Shown piece by piece: positions 1 to 8,972 of a DNA stretch of 64,000 nt. Below the pieces are notes generated by a model. It was not told the DNA's origin and searched no databases. It saw nothing but the letters and a program-made list of their open reading frames with translations. How positions within the stretch are numbered: position 1 is the first letter of the stretch; the number at the start of each line of letters is the position of its first letter. This DNA comes from Subtercola sp. (lineage in GTDB: Bacteria; Actinomycetota; Actinomycetes; Actinomycetales; Microbacteriaceae): the NCBI GenBank assembly GCA_025463765.1, contig JAODBC010000013.1:1-64000 (forward strand), in the 5' to 3' direction. Made by a program: the position numbers and the translations under genes.

Positions 1-1
1 C

Positions 2-82
2 GCGTTCATCGGCATCTACAAGTACAACGCCGACAACACGTACACGTTCCAGTCGGCCATCGAAGGCCAGACCTCCTACTAG
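2..82 (+). CDS. 3' end of a gene, possibly an ABC transporter substrate-binding protein (partial)
   Basis: An open frame enters from the left edge and ends at a TAG at 80-82, giving 26 visible residues ending IEGQTSY. A perfect 18-bp terminator hairpin starts 45 nt later, so this is a real gene end. The residues just before it (GIYKYNADNTYTFQSA) resemble the C-terminal strand region of periplasmic-binding-protein type I solute receptors. A complete livHMGF importer lacking a binding protein lies convergently downstream. The functional assignment is inference from that context and a short tail; no catalytic or ligand residues are visible. Confidence 0.55.
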   Translation, partial: AFIGIYKYNADNTYTFQSAIEGQTSY

Positions 83-126
83 CGCGCTGGAGCTACGCTC
101 CAGCGGTACAAGCAAGTAGCGGTCAG

Positions 127-166
127 AAGAAGCCCCCGCCCCGGTCATCCGGGGCGGGGGCTTCTT
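127..166 (+). terminator. Rho-independent terminator of the gene ending at 82
   Basis: Perfect 18-bp stem (127-144 with 149-166) around a TCAT loop. The stem is very GC-rich apart from its AAGAAG/CTTCTT base, and no long T-run follows. Its core (GCCCCGG-TCAT-CCGG) is nearly the same as in the hairpin at 890-921 that ends the liv operon on the other strand. Confidence 0.85.
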
Positions 167-167
167 C

Positions 168-440
168 GTGCCCACCTCGCCGCGCCGCCCCGCGTTTGCG
201 CAGCGAGAGAACCCGTTGCGGTCGAGAGAAGGCGTTCCGAGGGCTTCTCTCGACCCCGCCGGCTTCTCTCGTCTGCGACGCCTTCTCTCGGAAGTCGGGC
301 ACGGTGTGGGCGGCGCACGCCATCAGCGGTGGCGCGTCACCGAGTATTAATATATGAGGATGAATCGAGAGGCGGACGACCCGGGCGGTGACCCCCAACC
401 TTAGGGCTACGATGCCGCCGAGAATAGCGGGAGCTCGGGC
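168..440. other. Non-coding stretch with nested CGAGAGAAG inverted repeats
   Basis: No convincing gene. Between 221 and 290 the word CGAGAGAAG or its complement CTTCTCTCG occurs four times. Outer arms are 223-235 and 278-290 (13 bp), inner arms 221-231 and 244-254 (11 bp), with an extra copy at 261-271, so alternative hairpins are possible. A TACGAT hexamer at about 408-413 could be the -10 box of the gene at 441. Confidence 0.55.
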
Positions 441-791
441 GTGGACGAGCTGCTTCGACCCCCGTTTCATCGTATGGTCGTCGCGGGTGGCCGCGTCACC
501 TTCATCGTGGGAGAAGGTGATGAGTTCGAATCCGCGACCAACATCGATGCAATCGTTTCGATCGGCAGCTCGCGGTTCAGTGCTACTTTCCTGACCCTCG
601 ACGCCGTCGGCACGATCATGGCACGCCATGCAACCAGCGGCGAAAGCGCGTCTGGCGGGTACCTCTTCATCCCCGACCTCATCGTCACGAAATGCCCCGG
701 AATTCCCAGCATGGTGGCTGCCATCGAAGACCTGATCTCCCACGGCGAGGCCCCTGGAATGCGCCTCCCTGCTGCGGATCAACTCGAGTGA
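441..791 (+). CDS. Hypothetical protein, 116 aa
   Basis: GTG start with a GGGAGC-like ribosome site 5-6 nt upstream and a possible TACGAT -10 box about 30 nt upstream. No signal peptide or membrane segment. The sequence is compositionally balanced and protein-like (strands such as RVTFIVGEG and GGYLFIPDLIV), unlike the Arg/Ala-rich shadow frames around it, and its GC content is somewhat lower than its neighbours. The stop overlaps the left arm of the palindromic repeat at 789. I do not recognise the family. It converges with the liv operon and has no operon partner. Confidence 0.6.
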   Translation: MDELLRPPFHRMVVAGGRVTFIVGEGDEFESATNIDAIVSIGSSRFSATFLTLDAVGTIMARHATSGESASGGYLFIPDLIVTKCPGIPSMVAAIEDLISHGEAPGMRLPAADQLE

Positions 792-848
792 GACCGCTGC
801 GCCGCAAAGAGGCGGGTGTACCGGCCTCAGTACGGCGCAGCGGTCTCA
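789..848. repeat. Palindromic intergenic repeat, copy 1
   Basis: Perfect 16-bp inverted repeat: arm 789-804 (TGAGACCGCTGCGCCG) and its complement 833-848, 28-nt loop. The element at 24241-24305 shares the arm ends, the CTGCGCCGCAA-GAGG block and the GCCTCA-T-CGGCG block, so these are two diverged copies of one dispersed element rather than unrelated terminators. Confidence 0.75.
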
Positions 849-889
849 CGAGACGCGGGGGAGGGCGAGGAGACGCGGGGTACGCAGAA

Positions 890-921
890 AGGCCCCGCTG
901 CCGGATGACCGGGGCGGGGCC
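890..921 (-). terminator. Probable terminator of the liv operon
   Basis: Read on the minus strand, AGGCCCCGCCCCGG - TCAT - CCGGCAGCGGGGCCTTTCT forms a stem with one bulge and ends in a short T-rich tail. It lies about 145 nt past the livF stop. Confidence 0.7.
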
Positions 922-925
922 TGTC

Positions 926-1066
926 GGGCGAGCAGGTGGGGCGGCGGGGCCGCCTGCGGGGAGAGTGGGCGAGCAGGTGGCGCGGGAGAGCCGCCGGCGG
1001 GGAGAGCGGGCGAGCAGGTGGGGCGGGGAGAGCCGCCCGCGGGGCGAGTGGGCGAGGGGACGGGCG
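926..1066. repeat. 41-bp tandem repeat, about 3.4 copies
   Basis: Units beginning GGGCGAGCAGGTGG start at 926, 967 and 1008, with a degenerate partial unit at 1050 that runs into the livF stop. The period is 41 bp (last step 42). It fills the space between livF and its terminator. Confidence 0.8.
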
Positions 1067-1873
1067 CTAGATGGCGCCGGGGGCGTTGGGGCCGGGGTGC
1101 GACTCCTCTTCGACGTCTTTGGCGAGGGTGCCGAGGTACAGCTCGATGACCTTGGGGTCGTCGGCCAGCTCGCGGCCGGTGCCGGTGTAGGCGTTGCGGC
1201 CCTGGTCGAGCACGTAGCCGCGGTCGCAGATCTGCAGGCAGCGGCGGGCGTTCTGCTCCACCATGATGATCGACACGCCGGTCTTGTTGATGCGGCGGGT
1301 GCGGATGAACGTCTCATCCTGCCGCACCGGTGACAGCCCCGCGGAGGGCTCGTCGAGCAGCAGCACCGACGGATCCATCATGAGCGCGCGCGCCATGGCG
1401 ACCGACTGGCGCTCTCCACCCGAGAGCGAACCGGCCCGCTGAGTGCGGCGGTCGCGTAGTACGGGAAAGAGGTCGAAGATGGCCTCGAGGCGCTCCTTGA
1501 GCAGCTTGGGGCGCAGGAAGAGCCCCATCTGCAGGTTCTCTTCGATGGTCAGCGACGGAAACACGTTGTTGTTCTGCGGAACGAACCCCACACCGGCCTG
1601 TACGAGCTTGTTGGCCTTGTGCCCGGTGATGTTCTCGCCTTTCAGCGTCACGGAGCCTGAGCGCACGTTCACGAGCCCGAAGAGGGCCTTCAGCAGCGTC
1701 GACTTGCCGGCGCCGTTCGGGCCGATGATGCCGATCAGCTCACCGGGGTACACGTCGAGGTTGCAGCCGTTCAGAATATTGATGCCGGGCAGGTAGCCGG
1801 CGACCAGGTCGGTCGCCTGCATCACGGGCACCCGGGTCTCGGTGCTTCCGGCTGCGGAGAGTGTGTCGGTCAT
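1067..1873 (-). CDS. livF: Branched-chain amino-acid-type ABC transporter ATPase LivF
   Basis: 268 aa, one of the two ATPases of a LivHMGF-type importer. Walker A GPNGAGKST is at residues 51-59, the Q-loop Gln at 100, signature LSGGE at 150-154 and Walker B LLLDEP at 171-176. The switch-loop position reads VEQN, with Gln in place of His, which is usual for LivF. Size is normal apart from a ~25-residue C-terminal tail. The start overlaps the livG stop by 4 nt (ATGA). It is last in a four-gene operon. The substrate (amino acid, amide or urea) cannot be told from the ATPase. Confidence 0.93.
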   Translation of the reverse strand: MTDTLSAAGSTETRVPVMQATDLVAGYLPGINILNGCNLDVYPGELIGIIGPNGAGKSTLLKALFGLVNVRSGSVTLKGENITGHKANKLVQAGVGFVPQNNNVFPSLTIEENLQMGLFLRPKLLKERLEAIFDLFPVLRDRRTQRAGSLSGGERQSVAMARALMMDPSVLLLDEPSAGLSPVRQDETFIRTRRINKTGVSIIMVEQNARRCLQICDRGYVLDQGRNAYTGTGRELADDPKVIELYLGTLAKDVEEESHPGPNAPGAI

Positions 1874-2874
1874 GCTTTGATCTCACCTTCCGTGAGCTCT
1901 TCGTTCTGAACTTCGGCGGCGAGTTCTTCTGCGACCTCATCGGTCAGCAGCGAGTCGTCACCGAGGTCGGTGTTGTGGTGTGCGCCGAGGTACGCGTCGA
2001 TGACCGCGGGGTCGTCCATGACGGTGCCTGAGGGGCCCTCCGCCACGACTTTTCCCTCTGCCATCACGACTACCCAGTCGGAGATGTGCCGCACCATGTG
2101 CATGTCGTGCTCGACGAAGAGCACGGTCATCCCCTCGTCGCGCAGCGCCTGGATGTGCCCCAGAAGCGATTGGGTGAGCGCCGGGTTGACGCCGGCCATG
2201 GGCTCGTCGAGCATGATCATGACGGGGTCGCTCATGAGTGCACGTGCCATCTCGAGCAGCTTCTTCTGGCCGCCCGACAGGCTTCCGGCCATGTCGTCTT
2301 TCTTGTCGAGCAGCTTGAATCGGGAGAGCAGCTCTTCGGCCTTCTCGGTGATCTCGGCCTCGCGTTTGGCCCAGAGCGGCTTGATCACCGAGACGAACAA
2401 GTTCTCGCCGGGCTGGTCTTTTGCGCCCAGGCGCATGTTCTCGATGACCGTGAGCTTCGACAGCGCCTTGGTGAGCTGAAAGGTGCGCACCATGCCCATT
2501 TTCGCGACCTTGGTCGCACCCGTGTTGCCGACGTCACGACCGTTGAAGGTCGACTTCGCGGCTTCGCCCGCCTTCGGGCCGCCGATGAGCTTCGGCGCCG
2601 AGCTGGGCTTGTCGAACCCGGTGATGAGGTTGAAGAACGTGGTTTTGCCGGCACCGTTGGGGCCGATCAGGGCGGTGATGATTCCGCGCTGCACCTCGAG
2701 GTGCTTCACGTCGACTGCTGTCATTCCGCCGAATCGGCGCGTGACGTTGTCGACCGTCAGAATCGGATCGGGTTTCGAGACCCCAGGTACCGCTTCGACG
2801 CCCGAGACGCTCTGTTTCGCCGCCGCGCCGGCAGCCGTCATGGTGCTCGTTGTGGTGGGCACGTCACTTGACAT
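1870..2874 (-). CDS. livG: Branched-chain amino-acid-type ABC transporter ATPase LivG
   Basis: 334 aa. Walker A GPNGAGKTT at 71-79, Q-loop in TFQLTK near 133, signature LSGGQ at 199-203, Walker B MLDEP near 221-225 and switch His at 256 (VEHD). It is longer than the usual ~255 aa because of a ~38-residue Ala/Ser/Thr-rich N-terminal extension and an acidic C-terminal tail of about 35 residues (many Glu/Asp). Neither extension is part of the ABC fold. The start overlaps the livM 3' end by 11 nt and the stop overlaps livF by 4 nt, indicating tight translational coupling. Confidence 0.93.
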   Translation of the reverse strand: MSSDVPTTTSTMTAAGAAAKQSVSGVEAVPGVSKPDPILTVDNVTRRFGGMTAVDVKHLEVQRGIITALIGPNGAGKTTFFNLITGFDKPSSAPKLIGGPKAGEAAKSTFNGRDVGNTGATKVAKMGMVRTFQLTKALSKLTVIENMRLGAKDQPGENLFVSVIKPLWAKREAEITEKAEELLSRFKLLDKKDDMAGSLSGGQKKLLEMARALMSDPVMIMLDEPMAGVNPALTQSLLGHIQALRDEGMTVLFVEHDMHMVRHISDWVVVMAEGKVVAEGPSGTVMDDPAVIDAYLGAHHNTDLGDDSLLTDEVAEELAAEVQNEELTEGEIKA

Positions 2875-3853
2875 CGAAGCTCAGCTCCTTCTTGTTGCCG
2901 AGAATACCTTGCGGCCTGAAGATCACCACGAGCATCAGCATGACGCCGATCACGATCCAGGCGAACTGTTCGGTCTGCTGGCCGTTCATGATGGCCGAGG
3001 GAATGAACTGGTTTGCGATGCCCTGAACGAACAACCGGATGGCGAAGAACACGATCGCGCCCAGCACCGGGCCGAAGACCGTAGCGGCACCACCGAGCAG
3101 CAGCGCGGTGAAGATGAAGTACGTCATCGAGCGCCCCATGCTGTCGGCCTGCAGCGAGGCCGGCAGAATGTAGACGATTCCGGCGATGGCGCCGATGACA
3201 CCACCGAGGATGAGCGCCTGCATCTTGTAGCTGTAGACGTTCTTGCCGAGGCTGCGCACGGCGTCTTCGTCTTCGCGGATGCCCCGCAGCACTCGGCCCC
3301 ACGGGCTGCGCATGATCGCCCACGCGAACAGGCAGAGCAGGCCGACCACGAACCACGCCGTGGCGATGAACCACCAGCCGTTCGAGCCCGTCAAGTCGTA
3401 CTTGAACGGCCCGATGTCGAGCGATCCGTTGCCGAAGAACGAAAGGTCGGTGAAGGGGCTGCGGTATTCGTTGCCGGTGATGCCGTTCGACCCGCCGGTG
3501 AGGTTCGTCAGCAGAGACGAACGCCCGACCATCCGCACGATCTCGGCGGCCGAGAGGGTCACGATGGCGAGATAGTCTCCCCGAAGCTTCAGGGTCGGAA
3601 TACCCAGAATCAGCGCGAAGATCAGAGCGGCCACGAGAGCGATGATGATCGCCAAGATGATGGGCAGCCCGGCGATGATCGAGATGGCGAAACCATATGC
3701 CCCGATGAGCATGAACCCGGCCTGGCCGAAGTTCAGCAGGCCGGTATAGCCGAAGTGGATGTTCAGGCCGATGGCAGCGATGGCGAGGGCCGCGGTCTGC
3801 GGCGAGATCGCCGAGTTCAGAATCGCGTACAGAGTCTGCAGAAGTTGATCCAT
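2864..3853 (-). CDS. livM: Branched-chain amino-acid-type ABC transporter permease LivM
   Basis: 329 aa polytopic membrane protein with the LivM-family signature near residue 29 (GLNIHFGYTGLLNFGQAGF) and the typical ending in which a final helix is followed by FRPQGILG. Together with LivH it forms the transmembrane channel. ATG start 12 nt after livH, with an AGAAGGG ribosome site. The charged cytoplasmic loop holding IREDEDAVRSLGKN is the usual ATPase-coupling EAA-like loop of this family. Confidence 0.93.
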   Translation of the reverse strand: MDQLLQTLYAILNSAISPQTAALAIAAIGLNIHFGYTGLLNFGQAGFMLIGAYGFAISIIAGLPIILAIIIALVAALIFALILGIPTLKLRGDYLAIVTLSAAEIVRMVGRSSLLTNLTGGSNGITGNEYRSPFTDLSFFGNGSLDIGPFKYDLTGSNGWWFIATAWFVVGLLCLFAWAIMRSPWGRVLRGIREDEDAVRSLGKNVYSYKMQALILGGVIGAIAGIVYILPASLQADSMGRSMTYFIFTALLLGGAATVFGPVLGAIVFFAIRLFVQGIANQFIPSAIMNGQQTEQFAWIVIGVMLMLVVIFRPQGILGNKKELSFDVK

Positions 3854-3865
3854 GAGTGAGCCCTT

Positions 3866-5263
3866 CTAACCGATGCGCTCTCGGCGCCCGAAGATACCCT
3901 GCGGCCTGACCAGCAGCACCAGAATCAGGATGATGAGTGCCGTGGCGTACTTGAAGTCGCCCGGCAGCACGAGGTTCGTCAGTTCGACGACGAGACCGAT
4001 GATCATGGCGCCGGCGAGGGCTCCGAACGCGGTGCCGAGGCCACCGAGCGTGATCGCGGCGAACATGAGCAGCAGCAGCTGCAGACCGGTCTGCCAGTTG
4101 ACCCCGTTGAGCACCAGTCCGAGCAGCACGCCCGACAGGCCCGCCAGAGCGGTTGCCGATGTCCAGACGATACGGATGATGCGGTCGACGTCGATGCCCG
4201 ACGCGGCCGCCAGCGACGGGTTGTCTGACACGGCGCGGGTTGCTCGGCCGATTCTGGTCTTCACCAGCACCCAGCCGACCGCGGCGATGATGACCACCGC
4301 GATGCCCATCGAGATGAGCGATTGCGCCGAGAGTGTCACCGGCCCGAGATCGACCGTGACCGGGTTGGCCTGGTCGATACGAACAGTGGATGCCCCCAAG
4401 AAGTACTGGAACGTGTACTGCAGCGCGATCGAGAGCCCGATGGTCACGATCATCAACTGCGTCGTGCCGATACCCCGCCTTCGCAGCGGTTTCCAGATCC
4501 ATGCGTCTTGGAAGAACCCGGTCGCGGCACAGATGACCACCGAGATGATCGCCGCCAGAATCAGGTTGAGCCCGAGCACGTTCGCGAACAGATAGGCCAG
4601 CAGACCACCGAGCGTCACCTGCTCGCCGTGCGCGAAGTTCGACAGACCGGTCGTGCCGAAGATCAGCGAGAGACCGACGGCCGCGAGGGCCAGCAGCAGG
4701 CCGAGACGGATGCCCGAGACGAACTGCTGAGCGAAGCGGTCGAACGTGATTCCGGTGGTCGCGTCGTCGGGAGTCTGCGTCGTGGTTCCGTCAGATGCCG
4801 TGGTGCCGCCGACGATCTTGAATACGTACCCGGTGTTCTTGTTCAGCGCGCCGTTGACGGTTGCGGGGTTCTTCGCCGCCGAGTCGAGTACCGCACCGTC
4901 GGGAATCGAGGTGGTGTCGACGGTGATCGTGTAGGGCCCCGCGACGGTGATCGCCTGGCTCCACTTGCCGTCGCTGCCGGTGGCGACCGTGGTGTCGAGA
5001 TCGCCGCCCTTGATGCCGAGTTTGATTCCGACCGCCGGGTCGCCGCTTGGCAACTTGATGGTGCCTTGCAGGCAGCCGGTCGTCGCATCCGAGGCACAAA
5101 CTGCCGCGGCGGTGCCGGTGGGCGAGGGCGTCGCGGCTTCTGCCGACGAAGCGCCGAGGCTCACCATGGTGATGATCGCCACGATGGCCAGCATGATCGT
5201 GGCAGCGAGGCGCCAGAGTCTGGCGCGGCCGTCGGGCCTTCGCGGCACTACTAGTGTCGTCAA
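3866..5263 (-). CDS. livH: LivH-type permease with an N-terminal extracytoplasmic carboxypeptidase-regulatory-like domain
   Basis: 465 aa against about 290-310 for ordinary LivH. Residues ~1-45 form a signal peptide (RRPDGRARLWR, then a hydrophobic stretch ending SSAEA). Residues ~60-155 form a small beta-sandwich resembling CarboxypepD_reg/Ig-like folds (GTIKLPSGDPAVGIKLGIKG, DGKWSQAI, PYTITVD). The permease domain starts near 175 (FAQQFVSGIRLGLLLALAAVGLSLIFGTTGLSNFAHGE) and ends with RPQGIFG. TTG start with a GGAGG site 7 nt upstream. It is first in the operon. The extra domain would face outside and could contact the binding protein or cell wall; that role is inference. Confidence 0.9.
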   Translation of the reverse strand: MTTLVVPRRPDGRARLWRLAATIMLAIVAIITMVSLGASSAEAATPSPTGTAAAVCASDATTGCLQGTIKLPSGDPAVGIKLGIKGGDLDTTVATGSDGKWSQAITVAGPYTITVDTTSIPDGAVLDSAAKNPATVNGALNKNTGYVFKIVGGTTASDGTTTQTPDDATTGITFDRFAQQFVSGIRLGLLLALAAVGLSLIFGTTGLSNFAHGEQVTLGGLLAYLFANVLGLNLILAAIISVVICAATGFFQDAWIWKPLRRRGIGTTQLMIVTIGLSIALQYTFQYFLGASTVRIDQANPVTVDLGPVTLSAQSLISMGIAVVIIAAVGWVLVKTRIGRATRAVSDNPSLAAASGIDVDRIIRIVWTSATALAGLSGVLLGLVLNGVNWQTGLQLLLLMFAAITLGGLGTAFGALAGAMIIGLVVELTNLVLPGDFKYATALIILILVLLVRPQGIFGRRERIG

Positions 5264-5323
5264 GTTTTAACCTCCGGGAACGAGCGCACGTCATTGGGCT
5301 CTTCGAGTTGCAAGTGAGCTTAC

Positions 5324-5329
5324 GTTATA
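5324..5329 (-). promoter_or_regulatory. -10 box of the liv operon
   Basis: On the minus strand a TATAAC hexamer, preceded by an A-rich stretch, lies about 60 nt upstream of the livH TTG start. It sits in the AT-rich core of the divergent livH/guaB intergenic region. Confidence 0.55.
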
Positions 5330-5347
5330 AGTTTTTTGTGTCGGTAG

Positions 5348-6949
<1,602 letters not shown>

Positions 6950-6956
6950 TCCCCGC

Positions 6957-7006
6957 GGAGTCGCTTTTCGGCCCATCGTCGACGTTTTGGGCCGGAAAAC
7001 GACTCC
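6957..7006. terminator. Long inverted repeat between guaB and guaB3, possible terminator
   Basis: Arms 6957-6975 and 6988-7006 (GGAGTCG...TTTTC...GGCCCA and complement) pair over about 18 of 19 positions with one shifted bulge and a 12-nt loop. The stem contains T4/A4 runs rather than a trailing T-tract, so it could work on either strand. Confidence 0.55.
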
Positions 7007-7041
7007 ACGAGGGCGGCGCTGGGGTGTCGGTGGCTCGCCGG

Positions 7042-7047
7042 TAGTAT
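7042..7047 (+). promoter_or_regulatory. -10 box for leaderless guaB3
   Basis: TAGTAT is 6 nt upstream of the GTG at 7054, so transcription is expected to start at or next to the start codon. No Shine-Dalgarno sequence is present. Confidence 0.6.
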
Positions 7048-7053
7048 TGGCGG

Positions 7054-8178
7054 GTGAGTATGGAAATCGAAATCGGCCGCTCCAAGCGCGGTCGCCGGGT
7101 CTACGCGTTCGACGACATCGCGGTCGTTCCCTCGCGGCGAACCCGTGACCCCCAAGACGTTTCGGTGGGGTGGTCTATCGACGCCTACCACTTCGACATT
7201 CCCGTGATGGCAGCGCCGATGGATTCGGTCGTGTCGCCCGCCACCGCCATCGCCATGGGCCGCCTCGGCGGGCTCGGCGTGCTCGATCTCGAGGGTCTGT
7301 GGACCCGGTATGAGAACCCCGAGTCACTGCTGCAGGAGATCAGAGAGCTGCCCGTCGGCGGTGCCACCGTGCGCATGCAGCAGATCTATGCCGAGCCCAT
7401 CAAGCCCGAGCTGGTCACTGCGCGCCTGGCAGAGATTCGGGCATCCGGTGTCACCGTGGCGGGCGCCCTGTCGCCGCAGCGCACGCAGGAGCTCTACGAG
7501 ACCGTCGTCGCCGCCGGGGTCGACCTCTTCTTCATCCGCGGCACCACGGTGTCGGCCGAGCACGTGTCGAAGACCGTCGAGCCGCTCAACCTCAAGAAGT
7601 TCATCTACGAACTCGATGTTCCCGTCATCGTGGGCGGCGCGGCCACCTACACCGCGGCACTGCACCTGATGCGCACCGGTGCGGCCGGTGTGCTGGTCGG
7701 GTTCGGCGGAGGGGCTGCTTCGACGACGCGGGCCACCCTGGGCATCCACGCGCCCATGGCCACCGCGGTGGCCGACGTCGCTGGTGCGCGCCGCGACTAC
7801 CTCGACGAATCGGGCGGGCGCTACGTGCACGTCATCGCCGACGGCGGCCTCGGCACTTCGGGCGACATCGTGAAGGCCATCTCGGTCGGCGCCGACGCTG
7901 TGATGCTCGGCACCGCGCTGGCCCGGGCGACGGATGCCCCGGGTGGTGGCTACCACTGGGGCCCCGAGGCGCACCACTCGCAGCTGCCGCGCGGCAACCG
8001 CGTGCACGTCGGCGCTGTCGCGCCCCTGGAGCAGATCTTATTCGGGCCGTCGCCCGTGGCCGATGGCACCGCGAACCTCATCGGCGCGCTTCGGCGCTCG
8101 ATGGCGACCACGGGGTACTCCGACCTCAAGGAGTTTCAGCGCATCGAGGTCGTCGTCGCGCCCTACGCCTCGCACTAG
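7054..8178 (+). CDS. guaB3: GuaB3-family IMP dehydrogenase-related protein
   Basis: 374 aa, homologous to the IMPDH barrel but without the CBS insert. The N-terminus EIGRSKRGRRVYAFDDIAVVPSRRTRD is the family hallmark. The phosphate-binding region (ADGGLGTSGDIVKAISVGADAVMLGT) is kept. GuaB3 proteins are a separate actinobacterial/cyanobacterial clade, and in some organisms act as GMP reductases, so the reaction here is uncertain. Leaderless GTG start at 7054; an ATG two codons later is the alternative. It follows guaB as in related actinomycetes. Confidence 0.92.
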   Translation: MSMEIEIGRSKRGRRVYAFDDIAVVPSRRTRDPQDVSVGWSIDAYHFDIPVMAAPMDSVVSPATAIAMGRLGGLGVLDLEGLWTRYENPESLLQEIRELPVGGATVRMQQIYAEPIKPELVTARLAEIRASGVTVAGALSPQRTQELYETVVAAGVDLFFIRGTTVSAEHVSKTVEPLNLKKFIYELDVPVIVGGAATYTAALHLMRTGAAGVLVGFGGGAASTTRATLGIHAPMATAVADVAGARRDYLDESGGRYVHVIADGGLGTSGDIVKAISVGADAVMLGTALARATDAPGGGYHWGPEAHHSQLPRGNRVHVGAVAPLEQILFGPSPVADGTANLIGALRRSMATTGYSDLKEFQRIEVVVAPYASH

Positions 8179-8217
8179 CCCGCGCTGACAGCCCGCTTGC
8201 GGGGTCGCCTCGCGCCA

Positions 8218-8290
8218 GCAAAAACGGAGGAGATTTCGCAGGGGTACCGGCGCATAGCGCCCACGCCCGCGAAATCTCCTCCGTTTTTGC
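8218..8290. terminator. 22-bp perfect inverted repeat after guaB3, likely bidirectional terminator
   Basis: Arms 8218-8239 and 8269-8290 are perfectly complementary over 22 bp (GCAAAAACGGAGGAG..., right arm ending CCGTTTTTGC), separated by 29 nt. The T5 inside the right arm and A5 in the left fit a terminator on either strand, but the long loop is unusual. The left arm also carries a GGAGGAG ribosome-site-like word. Confidence 0.6.
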
Positions 8291-8386
8291 GCCTGCGCGG
8301 CGCGGCACTGTGCACGCCGCCTGACCGCTTCGCCCTCAGCGGAGCGCGGATGATCGGCCACCGTCGGGCGCTAGATGACCCTCGGG

Positions 8387-8392
8387 TAGAAT
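8387..8392 (+). promoter_or_regulatory. -10 box of the khtTU operon
   Basis: TAGAAT with predicted start near 8399, about 40 nt ahead of the khtT ATG, which has an AGGGAG ribosome site. Confidence 0.55.
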
Positions 8393-8438
8393 AGGTGGGC
8401 AGCAAATAACATGCACCATCACGGTAGGGAGATCAGTC

Positions 8439-8969
8439 ATGGTTGATGTACGACGGGTCAAGCTACCGGGGGTCGGGGTGCTGCACACCTTCGTCACCGA
8501 CGACGGGGGCAAGATCGGCGTCATCGCCCATCGCTCAGGGCACAGCGACCTCATCACGTTCGCCGACGAAGAAGACGGCGCCGAAGGCACCAAAGTCTCG
8601 CTGCGCTTGAGCGAAGACGAAGCACGCACCCTCGCCGAGCTGCTCGGCGGCACCCAGATCACCGAGTCGTTGACAGCGCTCGACCAGATTCCGGGCCTCA
8701 GCATCGACTGGTTCACGGTCGACTACGAAGACCACATAGCCGGGCTCGAGCTCGGCGACCCGGCCGACCGCGGTGTCGTCGGGGTGACCGTCGTCGCCGT
8801 CGTGCGCGGCGAATCCGCCAATCCGGCCCCGGCCAGCGACTTCAAGGTCTTTCCCGGTGACACTCTCGTGGTCGCCGGCAGCCCCGAAAAGGTGGCGAAG
8901 GTCTTCAACTTCTTTCGCACCGGCCAGTACAAGACCAAGAGCGCTGTCGACGCGCCGCCCGGGGGGTAG
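8439..8969 (+). CDS. khtT: KhtT-like regulatory subunit of a K+/H+ antiporter (RCK_C/TrkA-C domain)
   Basis: 176 aa soluble protein. The N-terminal half (VRRVKLPGVGVLHTF, then KIGVIAHRSGHSDLI) matches the KhtT N-terminal domain. The C-terminal part (about 95-165; DRGVVGVTVVAVVRGESANPAPASDFKVFPGDTLVVAGSPEKV) is an RCK_C domain, the kind that binds regulatory ligands such as c-di-AMP or cations. It lies directly upstream of the antiporter with a 3-nt gap, the known KhtT-KhtU arrangement. Ligand specificity is not readable from sequence. Confidence 0.88.
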   Translation: MVDVRRVKLPGVGVLHTFVTDDGGKIGVIAHRSGHSDLITFADEEDGAEGTKVSLRLSEDEARTLAELLGGTQITESLTALDQIPGLSIDWFTVDYEDHIAGLELGDPADRGVVGVTVVAVVRGESANPAPASDFKVFPGDTLVVAGSPEKVAKVFNFFRTGQYKTKSAVDAPPGG

Positions 8970-8972
8970 GCG

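Noticed and set aside
2838-4502. 554-codon minus-strand frame spanning livM and part of livH
   Set aside because: Same strand but wrong frame; Arg-rich composition, while livM and livH in the other frames carry clear permease motifs.
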